The translations under genes and the position numbers were made by a program. From IMG/VR virus record IMGVR_UViG_3300021961_000026, positions 62,001-126,000 of that record: a stretch of 64,000 nt of DNA. One strand, written 5' to 3'. Within the stretch, counting starts at the first letter, position 1, and each line of letters begins with the position of its first letter. This DNA comes from a virus. Below, one piece after another: positions 28,401-35,516 of this stretch. The notes below the pieces were generated by a model that was given only the letters and a program-made list of their open reading frames with translations, ran no database searches and was not told the DNA's origin.

Positions 28401-30117
28401 TCTCGATAAGGGTGCTCCAGCTGAACGTCAAGTAGAAATGACAGTTGAAACAGGAATATATTTTGATAATATAACTGGATCAGGATTCTTTGGTTTTCTT
28501 AACCCTCTGCTTCATCCTTTTGAAACTGGAAGAGGAATATCTAAAAATGTTACTGGTGCACCGGATGAACTTAGTGCAAAAAGAATAGCATTATCCTATC
28601 TTAAAGAGTCAATTAAGGATATATATGGCGGAGAAATAATTGTAGTAGGAAATGCAGACATAAGGCCTCATGACTTAGTATATCTTGCAGACGTTTATGA
28701 GAGAATGTATGGAATATTTGAAGTTGAACAAGTTATACATCACTTTACTCCAGAGCTGGGCTACATAACATCCATTACTCCAAATGCTCTGGTTACAATA
28801 AACGATCCAGCAAAATGGTACATGTCATCTTGGATACATTCTTGGTTGTCAGTTCAAAATATAAGGAATGATACAAGAGTTTATTTAGATGCCCTTAATG
28901 CAACCAATACTGGAGTAAGTTTGAGTGGATCAATATCAGTTGATGCCCTAGCAGAAAGTCTCTCTACTCAAATGACTGGGGCTATGCAGTATACTCACGG
29001 ATCTTCTGCTCTAATTAAAGATATAGTTGCCTCTGCAACTGCAGACTCAATGCCTTCAATAACAGATCAAGTAAGAGATCAAGCTCAAAAAAATGGTAAC
29101 AATGGATCTGTTGCTACCGCTGCAGTAGTAGCTGGTGTTGTTTCAAGTGCAATTCCAGTTATGGGGCAAATTGTATGGAAAGGCTGGCAATGGGTTAGAG
29201 ATAATCTAATGGATCAGCATGGCTGCTATGTTCAGTATCTAAACAAAAATGGTCAAGCAATGGATGCTGGCCTTTCCTATAATCAAGGAATGGTAGTAGG
29301 AAGATACCACTCTAAGGCTCTTCTTCCTGGAATACTTGGTTCCAGAGTAAACACTAGGGGCTCCGATGGCTACGCTTATCTTAGAACAGATGATTTATTC
29401 AAGAGTCTTGGATGGAAAGAAACTGAGATAAAAGGATTAGTTAAATATATAAGTTATGAAAATGCTCTAATTCATGCTCAGGTTTTAGGCATGTCGGGCC
29501 TAGGTCCAGAAAAAGCTGGACTAGAACCAATGTTTAAGGTTATCTGTGAACTAGACCCAGCGCAGGGTCAGTCTAATTCTGGAGTTATAGACGCTGACAC
29601 GATACAGGTAAAAGATATATTTACTGGAAGCTCATTTAGAGTTCGTCTTGATGGAATAAACGCTTTTGAAAAATCAGAAATCAGCAATATGTATCCTGTT
29701 TATTCTGGTAAGATTAAATCTTATGCTGTTGACTCTGATAAATACATATTTATAACAGATGATTCAGCAAGTCCGAAGTCAAACAACCTTAGGGCTGGAG
29801 AATTAGTTCAAGTTGAAAATATTGTAGGTAATATAGTTTATGAATTAAATAGAGTGTATAAAGTGGCTTATGTAGAAAACGGTTTATTTATAGGTATACC
29901 AAATGATATTGAATTAACCACCCCAATTACTTCTGTTAACAAATCCTTGTATACATTCATTGCTGCTCCAGAAAAAGCTAGTTATACTAATGATCCAAAT
30001 AAATTAACTATAATTCCATTAGGTTCTCCAGGAGGAAAAGCAACTGTATTTACAGCTAACGCTTTAAGAAATAAAATATTTATAGTTAGAATAGCTAAGT
30101 CAAGGCAACGGAGATAA
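19435..30117 (+). CDS. Giant baseplate hub protein, part 2 of 3
   Basis: This is the main frame of the hub, 3558 codons between two shift sites. The first third has two similar domains: one around 'ALSNISISTVPNFPFALAVD' and a second around 'YVIPLNYSVNTTPNYPHV', each ending in an L..F(N/D) strand. A middle domain includes 'VRVHLRGGYGSN' and 'NGTITEVDAGEIITVTAQ'. A later one has 'VGNADIRPHDLVYLADVYE' and 'IHHFTPELGYITSITPNAL', a pattern typical of gp27 / late-control-D hub proteins. The C-terminal ~200 residues begin a staphylococcal-nuclease-like domain ('VIDADTIQV', 'FRVRLDGINAFE', 'SPGGKATVFTANAL'). The zero frame ends at 30117 immediately after CGG AGA. No other in-frame CGG is present in 10.7 kb. 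Confidence 0.75.
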   Translation, partial: GAFASQFDVSTFDNLKLVTILYWDSSGIDLYANTAVDSCIKVFYKKATVQEGLEEYVKYYNTFIKDPTSAAVLPTPNTNSNRNRVRGDFWVRYIYPATSFEYKFERAVAEEVINLMIARVTGWSKYTYGAYTNILDYVKAIESASSSEKKEEELEDAINAAGSQEFQRILQKVFNNDNVLIINFETTIIGKAFELSSLTSQDNADLRSAERISNMWRVFAPGDSGDSPAGNLTPDQLDKLFSRIESSGLLALATYAVDIQSYAKQRFNLLAKDNVSQKELIDKRKGVDVQWHQQLLEVTQRISRDPILLGMINVYFPSLVKFYFEALAVVGDYSNNGVGGGTEDEINDPQAFIESLEAVFGTADGKKIFTHASNFQNTSKKIENVLKNSPYRPNNQPSAPDMFHLRLGAANFFVPPLSIDINTAFKTGSLTGGALRQKNTPKFNSGYKETSIRMRLFFPNYEEIWGITIDEASQIYITDNYEIDFKTGKTSDEKIDKFLSSLRGLVAAFKYSPFLPVRNHYLNSVHGISAVALSNISISTVPNFPFALAVDLELLNFNHKPFLPMLRDFNQAIHWGKYRQYMGKAAGAMHNYVNGQFLMKTTDKKVEDESINNPKTNQSLGIPSSYDEYNGSEESTYSNEVFKTNVLSEWEDGKHLSFFIPAETQTKIFMPDSTTFRTDQEKLMKDWSGNAFWEGLLKSLGIADVNQSASYGVTLNGVYSLMTDGIIPTRARVAVRDAIDILTAGMNSSSTKKLIHSYLARNFVQENNNLSENEKKYILDLEDNSLNGSIVQLTYYFFGKEFSDTTIAKMKSYIVKIGEKDKGKNYLDNLVDSETKKRLGRSSKKLDTNSKEYKRVRNQVFEEIKNAFNIELYERFYKSAAAQKLMESSWARSGSFLFREWEVPMNQVDLNPNSVVINGVTVTTGNNLAKLHLQMQDEPTYQHIGGKDTYINISMTVTGEKELMKFKKVFDHITSLARLEHSTGVIGFMGIKNVITALCGIKYVIPLNYSVNTTPNYPHVYQVNLSLIDFDIFQQGREKISSQQQAELIEHFQTKKNPFLRIKQMWGTFNSYPDFPLQIKDENNEVVGHLDPDFYFRSFDIFDRDVIYNTSEPKGEIPYFMDDEEFDKLIERIQGDIPQDLRPENNAHASIIDLITRWMREYSLLSDLATKKKKIKSIIDELESKGIYKSTFLQILTALSKKKNLIDESYTKRSFSDQDRVKLITDYIEYTETTRKPDTEADFSNTVRSAPLQVGNVSSSNEQMFELISNALSGEYNLDGENEISFDPDELSLHALISMMPIRDPQEPSKIPAIMNTAYGVNFGYIDTEKNGRFYLTVDGSNVQANSSKKNKDKAKPKPVTDPSRPELGATKPTTFSTAKAFSEYQNSVSAGVNSGPESVNSGAKVPSVTGHWEKMLVDTQYRDISGRMIRAFPTYMLWLIDEGGYFAGYKMFDNFYGLQSIIDFSVISSEDLLGDTLVFRVSNLYSKLTRKESDKIFGPDDPAYTPDNPSLTDSLSAIVDSTLNKAKYILSHMKSEYVVDIENIRLKPGVRVHLRGGYGSNPNSLQTLFNGTITEVDAGEIITVTAQSDAIELGAIVNSTNKKGDTGKIDGGVNTGLWLSEPRDLMVRLLSMGTSRFREGIAYATDGLIFSENKFGIRHFGSILYETLNDAESIRQQSRIESIANAHALVGSGQYSKIAGKMVDVAVDTTQQIAAAPTDLLGITGTNGFRSPVFSLMNEMWANFAGQRDLEIFKRNIYPGNGTGIAQFLGGDIGDGWTSVSSVTPENMPNERMEYLGRLTDSAWNSLLSANQEGNTEAKKVVEEVTMRSELNASGSAQVASKLATIGIGAALTAVGGPVTGTIGLGLGLTGVLMGRGGTNIWRTLGFVSPNDDDDMPGFDEVSFRAQTYMRTVWDLFQVCAKLLPNYIVAVRPFEDRSTVFYGKPHWLYTSGVVPVTTGYPGDTKAAELGISVPQSRKPDEELLQIINEINKNSSVYSDAESFIKNSKASDALEQLIKMQSSPTSIYAPAHALRGKIINLFSKYGQYVVDPTSSGQPPSGVATTGKILAKLPLNKGAVAMGLHLPVGAESQIVNLETAEQVHQQIDQLPIRFRFPFFANRVNDEYYLENYSYRTFSLSSRGLNNKEEDQYANVYESIDKEYSFLLNLEKDFIKSKIESKSISKNFAREITQNSFSFKNSINISSDQNQNSSILSGEIVIKMPYPENSSNKDILYEDLPSQFIDRSIKLPEYQHTAIDYASEWGFPKTNIEEQFYIAMRWPYNPSSIKGNNEALLSFRKQYFSDSEELYGTAEDYNGENGPHVLVYNPTGNNGKPIAVVCKPSYFLWGKTDNPYSMEDHPTVAPSVNDPENIDAVVSPDAAYYLGLLTVSSGERSPGLDNAFLLEGVHESGYRYAPRVSECYFTFVPNDIPLGVAITDDITISSFVDPQNQGNQIIGFGAFQSIEGSKDKNIAQVNKQLNSFDPDLDSPLDYSNLIFSEYKTSSKLAQQDFMFGGNYKGYMQAVLSKDRSKLTKKDGYDILNRELDTTGSKSGTGRVSFADVFNINDAIGLQSRKLYDEDYDLSVSVIAGNGRTLTQARDIWDQFRFGYHDYESVKSIFFETYGINPEDDTEFTPELRQLIFSGKDDSPTNIFKKFSETSGSGLDEFAILLGTDAQQNKKGIDYVTKNLIDAPTQDGGLVNYFNELIKDKLKNFYDNFLVENQDYLFEIINSSSPRNTTTNIVEKELSGQKTLNKEISEYIKTPKQLFLLMVGIFRQAMWQDPYARAWLVLKPNRKMTGAAEDGQWDFRPVDKIFAAFINPNQTYAKDKGKFIQLLYKNRGEGSSATNIVSKVVTGVDNFLDSTIGPLITAAGDALSALVNMFKLNMLQTGYGLSQISHFARQANIMNKVLNDSIYYSLGRPGSLLRAIDNPFTREYGEPVVEIREPFQRIHYISSFSHILSNQIQENLSGVSTVVTAVSDGKYPVSVALDKGAPAERQVEMTVETGIYFDNITGSGFFGFLNPLLHPFETGRGISKNVTGAPDELSAKRIALSYLKESIKDIYGGEIIVVGNADIRPHDLVYLADVYERMYGIFEVEQVIHHFTPELGYITSITPNALVTINDPAKWYMSSWIHSWLSVQNIRNDTRVYLDALNATNTGVSLSGSISVDALAESLSTQMTGAMQYTHGSSALIKDIVASATADSMPSITDQVRDQAQKNGNNGSVATAAVVAGVVSSAIPVMGQIVWKGWQWVRDNLMDQHGCYVQYLNKNGQAMDAGLSYNQGMVVGRYHSKALLPGILGSRVNTRGSDGYAYLRTDDLFKSLGWKETEIKGLVKYISYENALIHAQVLGMSGLGPEKAGLEPMFKVICELDPAQGQSNSGVIDADTIQVKDIFTGSSFRVRLDGINAFEKSEISNMYPVYSGKIKSYAVDSDKYIFITDDSASPKSNNLRAGELVQVENIVGNIVYELNRVYKVAYVENGLFIGIPNDIELTTPITSVNKSLYTFIAAPEKASYTNDPNKLTIIPLGSPGGKATVFTANALRNKIFIVRIAKSRQRR
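30106..30114 (+). other. +1 frameshift site 2: CAA-CGG-AGA (inside nuclease-like domain)
   Basis: The zero frame reads CAA CGG AGA TAA. Skipping C at 30109 gives GGA GAT AAT CTT and enters an open frame running to 30712. That frame has no ATG, GTG or TTG for the next 42 codons, so it can hardly be initiated separately. The nuclease-like domain is continued downstream by 'KEQYGRTLGTIF', which ties the two frames together by domain logic. Confidence 0.85.
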
Positions 30118-30712
30118 TCTTCAAACAGATGAAGACTTTGATGCAGGCTCTCAGGGTAATAGGGAAAAAAATTATCTCAAAGAACAATATGGAAGAACTC
30201 TTGGAACAATCTTCTATCAGAATCAGGAAACAAACTTGATTAAATATAGAGATTTTGTATACTCATTGTTCTTAAAAAATAAATCAGTTAATAATGGAAA
30301 TATAGTTTTTAATTACGATTCAATTAAGTCTCAATTAGCTAATTCTCTTAATACTCCAATATTTAGCGGTAACTCTTCAAGATTCAAATCATTGTTTAAG
30401 AAGATAGAAGATAAGGAAGTTTATGATCATGCGGCTGTGCATAACTCTCCAGATATCACTTCAAATTCTGTAGCTAGAAAATTATTTAACACATTAGTTG
30501 AAGTAAGAATTGTAGCTGAGCTTTACGAAAACGCTGCAAAATGGCCATTTATCATGTGGGATGAATACTATGATGATGGTACTCCAGCGACCCTTAACTG
30601 GGAATTGGTCACAAATAACTTGGCCAACGTGTATACTAAAGATGTTCTTACTCAAGCTTCATCCACAATAAGTGCCAATGAAGCTGCAGTAACTCCTAGA
30701 AGGACAGGTTAA
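30110..30712 (+). CDS. Giant baseplate hub protein, part 3 of 3 (end of nuclease-like domain)
   Basis: This 200-codon continuation has its first possible start codon only at TTG 30236, well inside the domain. The first ~30 codons encode 'KEQYGRTLGTIFYQN', the Arg-containing motif of staphylococcal-nuclease folds; in the reference enzyme this is the catalytic Arg87 segment. Together with the Asp, Arg and Glu motifs in part 2, a complete SNase-type active site would form only after the shift. The rest is a soluble mixed domain ending 'VTPRRTG'. The following gene starts two bases after the stop. Confidence 0.7.
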   Translation, partial: GDNLQTDEDFDAGSQGNREKNYLKEQYGRTLGTIFYQNQETNLIKYRDFVYSLFLKNKSVNNGNIVFNYDSIKSQLANSLNTPIFSGNSSRFKSLFKKIEDKEVYDHAAVHNSPDITSNSVARKLFNTLVEVRIVAELYENAAKWPFIMWDEYYDDGTPATLNWELVTNNLANVYTKDVLTQASSTISANEAAVTPRRTG

Positions 30713-30713
30713 T

Positions 30714-31058
30714 ATGTCAACCCATAATTTCACGCCAAGCAACCTATCTGATTCAGCTGCCATAGCAAAATCTTTCTCCGATAGCCTAGTCCCTCCTAAC
30801 GGAAAAGCGCTAGCTGCTACAACAACAGCCAGGAGAGGTTATTCTGATCAAACTTTAGTATCAACAGACCTAATATCTTCCGCGTCGGGCAAAGAACTTC
30901 TTGCTAGCAATATTTATTCTGATATGTTTAATGCAAACATGGCTAGAGAAAGTCTAACATCTTTATCTAGAAGTATTCTTAATTCTTCTTCTATAGTTAT
31001 AGAAGAATCTGGAGAGGATGGAGTTCAAACTTATACACGGAGCAAACGCAGCGCTTAA
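30714..31058 (+). CDS. Tail-associated lysin, N-terminal zero-frame part
   Basis: ATG 30714 overlaps the end of the hub gene region (TAATATG). The frame encodes a Ser/Ala-rich 108-residue N-terminus, then CGG at 31038, and stops six codons later (114 aa in all). A +1 shift joins it to the enzymatic part in the following frame, giving a 726-aa protein. An internal ATG at 31018 in the downstream frame has GGAG only 3 nt upstream, too close for efficient use but the best alternative start among the five junctions. The N-terminal part probably anchors the lysin to the hub. Confidence 0.6.
   Translation: MSTHNFTPSNLSDSAAIAKSFSDSLVPPNGKALAATTTARRGYSDQTLVSTDLISSASGKELLASNIYSDMFNANMARESLTSLSRSILNSSSIVIEESGEDGVQTYTRSKRSA
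31035..31043 (+). other. +1 frameshift site 3: ACA-CGG-AGC
   Basis: The zero frame reads ACA CGG AGC AAA CGC AGC GCT TAA; the continued frame reads ACA, skip C, then GGA GCA AAC GCA. The context is the same A-CGG-AG(A/C) as at the other four sites. This is the site where internal initiation (ATG 31018) is the most serious rival, so proteomics here would be informative but less decisive than at sites 2 and 4. Confidence 0.7.
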
Positions 31059-32895
31059 GCTCGCAACCAGTGGCGCATTAGGAAAACGATATAACGAAAG
31101 TTTATTTAATGCAATAAATAGAAGAATGGAAACAAATAACCCAACGACTGGAATGAATGGCTCATCAGATGATGAATATGCTACCTCTCCAGACGCTCCA
31201 ACTTCAGTAGGTTATGCTGCTGCCATCGTAGCTTTGCTTACGGAAGAAGAGCAAAAATGGTACAGAGATAGAGGAAACCTTCTTTTATCAAAGCATATTG
31301 TTGAAGAAGCCGGAAGAATATTTGATATTGAAGATAGAGCAAGTGCAATACCATTTGGTTTTAATGTAGATATACCGGATGATTTGGAATACTTATCATT
31401 TATGGTTTCAAGTGACTTCCCTCTATATAAAGGAGGTGACAATAAAATACCCGAATCATTTATTAAAGCTGGCTCACAACTTTGCTTTGCTTCCGCTGCA
31501 TTGATTGAATTGTTGCTATTTATACACGATAAAAATTACAATATGTCTGGCGGGTTTGGAACCTGGAGGGCAATGAATTTTGAAAGTGCTGGCAAAAACC
31601 TTACTGGAGTATCAAGCGGAACACCACAAAAGAGAACCTATATTACCGATCATGCTTTTGGAAGAGGATTTGATATAGATTTATTTATAAATCAAGGAGA
31701 TAAATTTACTAACATTGGTTCATCTCAAAGAGAATATATAAGACAACTTGATCTATTTTTATCGGTATTAAACACAGCTCCAGAACACCTATTGCCAGAT
31801 TATATAAAAATAGGCAATTGGTGCCCAGATGAATATACTAAAGATCCTGGTGGGGTAACTCCAGTTGTGGGAAAAATGGTGGAAAAATATTCAAAATTAA
31901 AGTATGTAAAAATAGCAAAAGATGCTCCAGATGATGCAACACATAGGAGTCATATACATATAAGTTTTTCTCCAGCAAGAGCTGGCAAATATACTGGACC
32001 AAATGGTCAGATGACTATGTCAAGCTTAGGTAATTTTACAAATACAAGTCCTCAATTTTTAAATATGGACTTTTATAAAACCACTTCTTTATCAAAAATA
32101 AATTCAGCAAGATTATTAAAAAGTTACTATAATGACCAATCTTCAATGACTGACTTGGAAGTATTTTATCTTTTATCTCAGTATGGAAATTTTTCTGAAG
32201 AAATATCTGCCATTTTTACAGCATTAGCTTATAGGGAGGCTAACTATAGGCCGTATATAGCAAACGCTCACGGCTTTATGGGTTTGTGGCAGGTTGGAAC
32301 AAGAATTAAAAACAGTTCTGGTCAAGCACAGGGGGGATCTATTTTAGCTGATCTATCTCTGCCCCAGTCACAAAAAGACATCGCAATGTGGAAGTTGGCC
32401 TATGCTAACTGGGAAACTGAGGAATTTACTGAGGCGACAATCGATGCTAAACTAAAAGAAGTTCAGGCACAATCAAATAATTATGGATTAGAATATTATG
32501 ATCAAAGAGTTTGGATACCCATTAATCAAGTATATCTTTTAAGATCAAAGATTGCACAAAAAGATGTGAAGAAAAAAATTGAAACTTGGGGACTGAAAAC
32601 TTCTAGTAGTTTGGGTGGACCTTGGGGCGACACATATTTACCAAATGGTTTTATAGCCGGTTTATCATTTAAGGTGGCTGCAGACGTTTATCAAAAAGCT
32701 ACAGGTAAATCAACTGATGATCTAAAGAAATGGGTCCTTGCAAATATTCCACAGGATTCGCCAACTAGAAAAAAAGATTCTCAATATGGGATTCCAAAAA
32801 TAGAAGTATGGGTAGATCTATCAAAGTATACCTCTCAGGTAATGGCTACACCAAAGAAAGCATTATATAAGCAATTAGAAGAAGGACTATATTAA
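31039..32895 (+). CDS. Tail-associated lysin: M15-type peptidase plus lytic transglycosylase-like domain
   Basis: This is the continuation of the 30714 gene after the +1 shift (618 codons). Around fused residues 305-415 lie 'TDHAFGRGFDID' and 'SHIHISF', the His/Asp and H-x-H zinc-ligand motifs of M15/VanY-type peptidases that cut peptidoglycan peptides. Around residues 500-530 'YREANYRPYIAN' and 'GFMGLWQV' match the catalytic Glu and GLMQ-type motif of SLT lytic transglycosylases, which cut the glycan strand. Two complementary wall-degrading activities on one tail protein fit local cell-wall penetration during infection. The position right after the hub supports a tail-tip enzyme. Confidence 0.75.
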   Translation, partial: GANAALKLATSGALGKRYNESLFNAINRRMETNNPTTGMNGSSDDEYATSPDAPTSVGYAAAIVALLTEEEQKWYRDRGNLLLSKHIVEEAGRIFDIEDRASAIPFGFNVDIPDDLEYLSFMVSSDFPLYKGGDNKIPESFIKAGSQLCFASAALIELLLFIHDKNYNMSGGFGTWRAMNFESAGKNLTGVSSGTPQKRTYITDHAFGRGFDIDLFINQGDKFTNIGSSQREYIRQLDLFLSVLNTAPEHLLPDYIKIGNWCPDEYTKDPGGVTPVVGKMVEKYSKLKYVKIAKDAPDDATHRSHIHISFSPARAGKYTGPNGQMTMSSLGNFTNTSPQFLNMDFYKTTSLSKINSARLLKSYYNDQSSMTDLEVFYLLSQYGNFSEEISAIFTALAYREANYRPYIANAHGFMGLWQVGTRIKNSSGQAQGGSILADLSLPQSQKDIAMWKLAYANWETEEFTEATIDAKLKEVQAQSNNYGLEYYDQRVWIPINQVYLLRSKIAQKDVKKKIETWGLKTSSSLGGPWGDTYLPNGFIAGLSFKVAADVYQKATGKSTDDLKKWVLANIPQDSPTRKKDSQYGIPKIEVWVDLSKYTSQVMATPKKALYKQLEEGLY

Positions 32896-32934
32896 TTTAA
32901 ATAGTCTTTCCGGCAGTTAATGAGGAGATTTTTC

Positions 32935-33303
32935 ATGCCAGTTAATTATCCTAAGTTTGATAACAAAATTCAAAACCAGATCGACGCTGCAAGATTGAAG
33001 CAGTCAAAATCAAGGCCAGGGTTAGTTATGAAATTTGATAGAAAATTAAATTCAGCTACCGTTATATTGGATGACGCTTTGTCAGGCCAAATAGGCAATA
33101 TTATAGAAAATGTTCCATGTCCATCAATAATGGGTGTTCAGTCTGTTTGCCCCGAACCAGGAACACGCTGCTTAATAGGATTTAGGGATGATAATGAAAA
33201 TCATGCCTACATAATAAATTATTTTGATGACCCAATCAGAGTATCTCCGCAAATGCCCAATTATGTAGTTAATACTGGCATACCAAAATTTATGGCTAGG
33301 TAA
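32935..33303 (+). CDS. Baseplate protein with gp5-type OB-fold domain
   Basis: An ATG at 32920 is in frame, but ATG 32935 is preferred because GAGGAG lies 7 nt upstream of it. The 122-aa product has a compact beta-rich centre with 'RPGLVMKFDRKLNSATVILD', two Cys in 'PCPSIMGVQSVCPEPGTRC' and 'LIGFRDDNENHAYIINYF'. This layout (flow-property strands, 'pGtrclIgF') is that of the OB-fold domain of T4 gp5 / baseplate V proteins. It probably sits between hub and spike. The gp25-like gene two positions downstream supports this. Confidence 0.6.
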   Translation: MPVNYPKFDNKIQNQIDAARLKQSKSRPGLVMKFDRKLNSATVILDDALSGQIGNIIENVPCPSIMGVQSVCPEPGTRCLIGFRDDNENHAYIINYFDDPIRVSPQMPNYVVNTGIPKFMAR

Positions 33304-33305
33304 TT

Positions 33306-33941
33306 ATGGACCCAAGAAGTTATGCAGCAAGTATTCATCGCTTAGATAAGTTTAATGTTGAAGCAGAGCTTAATAAAAGACATGAATTTTCCAGGAGAGA
33401 AGTTGGATTGAATCATCCTGATAATCATTCTTTTTTAAGATTAAATGATGATGGAGATATTGAAATATTTGCAGCCCCTGGAGTGGGAATAGTGATTAGC
33501 GCTACAGGCAGAAGTATCAGTCTTTTTGCAGACCATATAAGAATGTTTACAAAAGAAGATGGCCTAAGGTGGAATAGTTATAATTTTAATTATTCAGCCT
33601 ATGATTATTCTCAGCCAACTTTAGTAAAAATAGACTACAAGTCTATAAATTCTCCACAAAATAACGCTAGTTACTATTTATCTAGACTAAATCAAATAAC
33701 ACAAGAAGATAGGGCCAAGAGTATTACTATACAAGGTGAACGTGGTTTTGGAACGCAGATAAAAGACAACGCCGCAAACCATTCTTCTGAAATATCTGTG
33801 GAGGGTTTAACCTCAGAGCAGATCACTTTGGTCGAAAGCGTACTTAAAGAGTATCCAAAAGAGTATATAATTAAAGTAGTCGATCTTTTAAAGCAAGGCT
33901 ACACATTCGCTCAAGCGCAACAGAAAGCCGAAGAAATATAA
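33306..33941 (+). CDS. Baseplate protein of unknown role (211 aa)
   Basis: ATG 33306 lies 2 bp after the previous stop. The product has a beta-rich N-terminal half ('FLRLNDDGDIEIFAAPGVGI') and a helical C-terminus with a short hydrophilic tail ending 'QKAEEI'. Its place between the gp5-OB-like and gp25-like genes suggests a hub/wedge connector. The repeated beta strands resemble a spike-type or OB-adjacent domain. No catalytic motif is visible. Confidence 0.55.
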   Translation: MDPRSYAASIHRLDKFNVEAELNKRHEFSRREVGLNHPDNHSFLRLNDDGDIEIFAAPGVGIVISATGRSISLFADHIRMFTKEDGLRWNSYNFNYSAYDYSQPTLVKIDYKSINSPQNNASYYLSRLNQITQEDRAKSITIQGERGFGTQIKDNAANHSSEISVEGLTSEQITLVESVLKEYPKEYIIKVVDLLKQGYTFAQAQQKAEEI

Positions 33942-33942
33942 A

Positions 33943-34323
33943 GTGCCTGATATATATCTTACAATGTCTGGAGACATAGAAATAGACGGAAATAAAGACG
34001 TTGCTGTGACCACCAGCATGCTTCAAGATGATATACAGCAGATTTATATGAGGCTTATGACAGAGCCAGGAGACTTTTATATTTATCCTCAGCTTGGTAC
34101 TGATCTATCTATTCTTTATGGTATGCCTCAATCTAGGGAAACTGGTGATTTAGGAAAAAGATTGATAAGAGCTGCCCTTGAAAAAGAAGGAATCTTTCAA
34201 GGGCGTAATATAAAAATAGAAGCTGTTCCAACTGGTCCTGATTCAATAAGATTTGATGTTCACATAATTAGTGACTTTAATGAGCCAGTTGTATTATCAG
34301 TTACTCAAAATCTAGGAGCATAA
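33943..34323 (+). CDS. Baseplate wedge protein, gp25-like
   Basis: The start is GTG 33943 directly after the preceding stop. The 126-aa product has the gp25/W family layout: an N-terminal 'DIEIDGNKDVAVTTS', then 'DDIQQIYMRLMTEPGDFYI', 'PQLGTDLSILYGMP' and a C-terminal strand pair. gp25-like proteins form the inner wedge that seeds sheath polymerisation. The baseplate-J-like gene follows immediately, the usual neighbour order in contractile systems. Confidence 0.75.
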   Translation: MPDIYLTMSGDIEIDGNKDVAVTTSMLQDDIQQIYMRLMTEPGDFYIYPQLGTDLSILYGMPQSRETGDLGKRLIRAALEKEGIFQGRNIKIEAVPTGPDSIRFDVHIISDFNEPVVLSVTQNLGA

Positions 34324-35493
34324 ATGCCTGTCTATGGTCAAAAAGAACAATCTGAAATTGTAGTTGAGATATTAGATTCACTACAGAGAAACGCCGGCAT
34401 TTCAGCCATATATCCAGGCTCTATAGCTAGAGCTTTTGCGGAAGCAATTGGGACAGAAATAGCTCAACTGTATTCTTCTTTGTCACTTTCTTTAAGGCAG
34501 AGTTCATTAGCTACAGCAAATGGAATGAATCTGGATATGATAGGTCAGCTTTATGGTGTTACAAGAAAAACAATTTCTGACGCATCGGCTGTTGAAAGAC
34601 AATCTTTTAATATTCAATTTTCTCTAGAAAAATCCTATAGCAATGACATAATTCTTCCTAAAGGAACCTATGTATATACTAACGTTGACAATTTCTCAGT
34701 AAGACAATATAGATTTAAATTAAATGGTGAAGTAATTATTGCGGCAGGAACTACCAGGGCATACGGTCTGGTGGTACCAGACTTTACCGACAATAGTTAT
34801 ACAGCATCAATAAATTCTCTTACTAAGCACAATTTTATAGCTCCTCCTGGGGTTGTGGTCTATTGCACAAACCCCAAAGAAGTCTACGCAATAGCTAATG
34901 CTGAGGCTGATGATAATTATAGAAGAAGAATAGTATCGGCTATTAAGACTCAAGCTACCGGCAGTGTCGAGTCAGTTAGGTTTGCAACACTTGCTGTCCC
35001 TGGTGTTAGGGATGTAAGAATTAGGGAGTCATCTTTTGGTGTTGGATCTTGCGATATAATCATCGTACCTGAGGGTGGATCTAATCTTAAGCAAATTCCA
35101 GAACTTGTTTATAACTCGATTATATCTGTTAAGCCAGTTGGCGTTAGATTTAATGTTAGGTTAGCAGAAAAGTTAGCGATTAACGTAGCAGCCAATATTA
35201 CATTACCTTCGGGCACTAGTGATGGAATAGCTCTTGGTGTTAGAAATCAGGCTTCTCTTTTTGTCAAAAGATATTTAAATTCTCTGTCTGTTGGAGATAC
35301 TGTGTCAATCGGAGAAATAGAAAGATACATTAGGATGTCATCGGATTTAGTCAGGCAGGTTACAATTACTGGATTTAATGTGGACGGGAGAGAAATTCCG
35401 CTACAAGACTTTACTCCATCAGACCATAAAGTCTACCCAACTGCTGGATCTATAGCTGTATATTCTGTTATAATGGGACAATCTAATTATTAG
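34324..35493 (+). CDS. Baseplate wedge protein, baseplate J / gp6-gp47-like
   Basis: ATG 34324 follows AGGAG at the end of the gp25-like gene. The 389-aa product shows the J-family pattern: an N-terminal helical 'FAEAIGTEIAQLYSSLSLSL', 'NGMNLDMIGQLYGVTRK', then 'AEADDNYRRRIVSAIKTQAT' and 'VPGVRDVRIRESSFG'. The C-terminus has the typical 'INVAANITLPSGT' strand and 'VGDTVSIGEIERYIRMSSDL'. It forms the core wedge ring with the gp25-like protein, and its length is normal for Mu gp47-type members. Confidence 0.8.
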   Translation: MPVYGQKEQSEIVVEILDSLQRNAGISAIYPGSIARAFAEAIGTEIAQLYSSLSLSLRQSSLATANGMNLDMIGQLYGVTRKTISDASAVERQSFNIQFSLEKSYSNDIILPKGTYVYTNVDNFSVRQYRFKLNGEVIIAAGTTRAYGLVVPDFTDNSYTASINSLTKHNFIAPPGVVVYCTNPKEVYAIANAEADDNYRRRIVSAIKTQATGSVESVRFATLAVPGVRDVRIRESSFGVGSCDIIIVPEGGSNLKQIPELVYNSIISVKPVGVRFNVRLAEKLAINVAANITLPSGTSDGIALGVRNQASLFVKRYLNSLSVGDTVSIGEIERYIRMSSDLVRQVTITGFNVDGREIPLQDFTPSDHKVYPTAGSIAVYSVIMGQSNY

Positions 35494-35516
35494 CATTGAA
35501 ACGGATGTCCTAATTT

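Noticed and set aside
30236-30712. Separate gene starting at TTG 30236
   Set aside because: The open, protein-like frame extends 42 codons upstream to the CGG site and includes the YGRTL motif of the nuclease-like domain.
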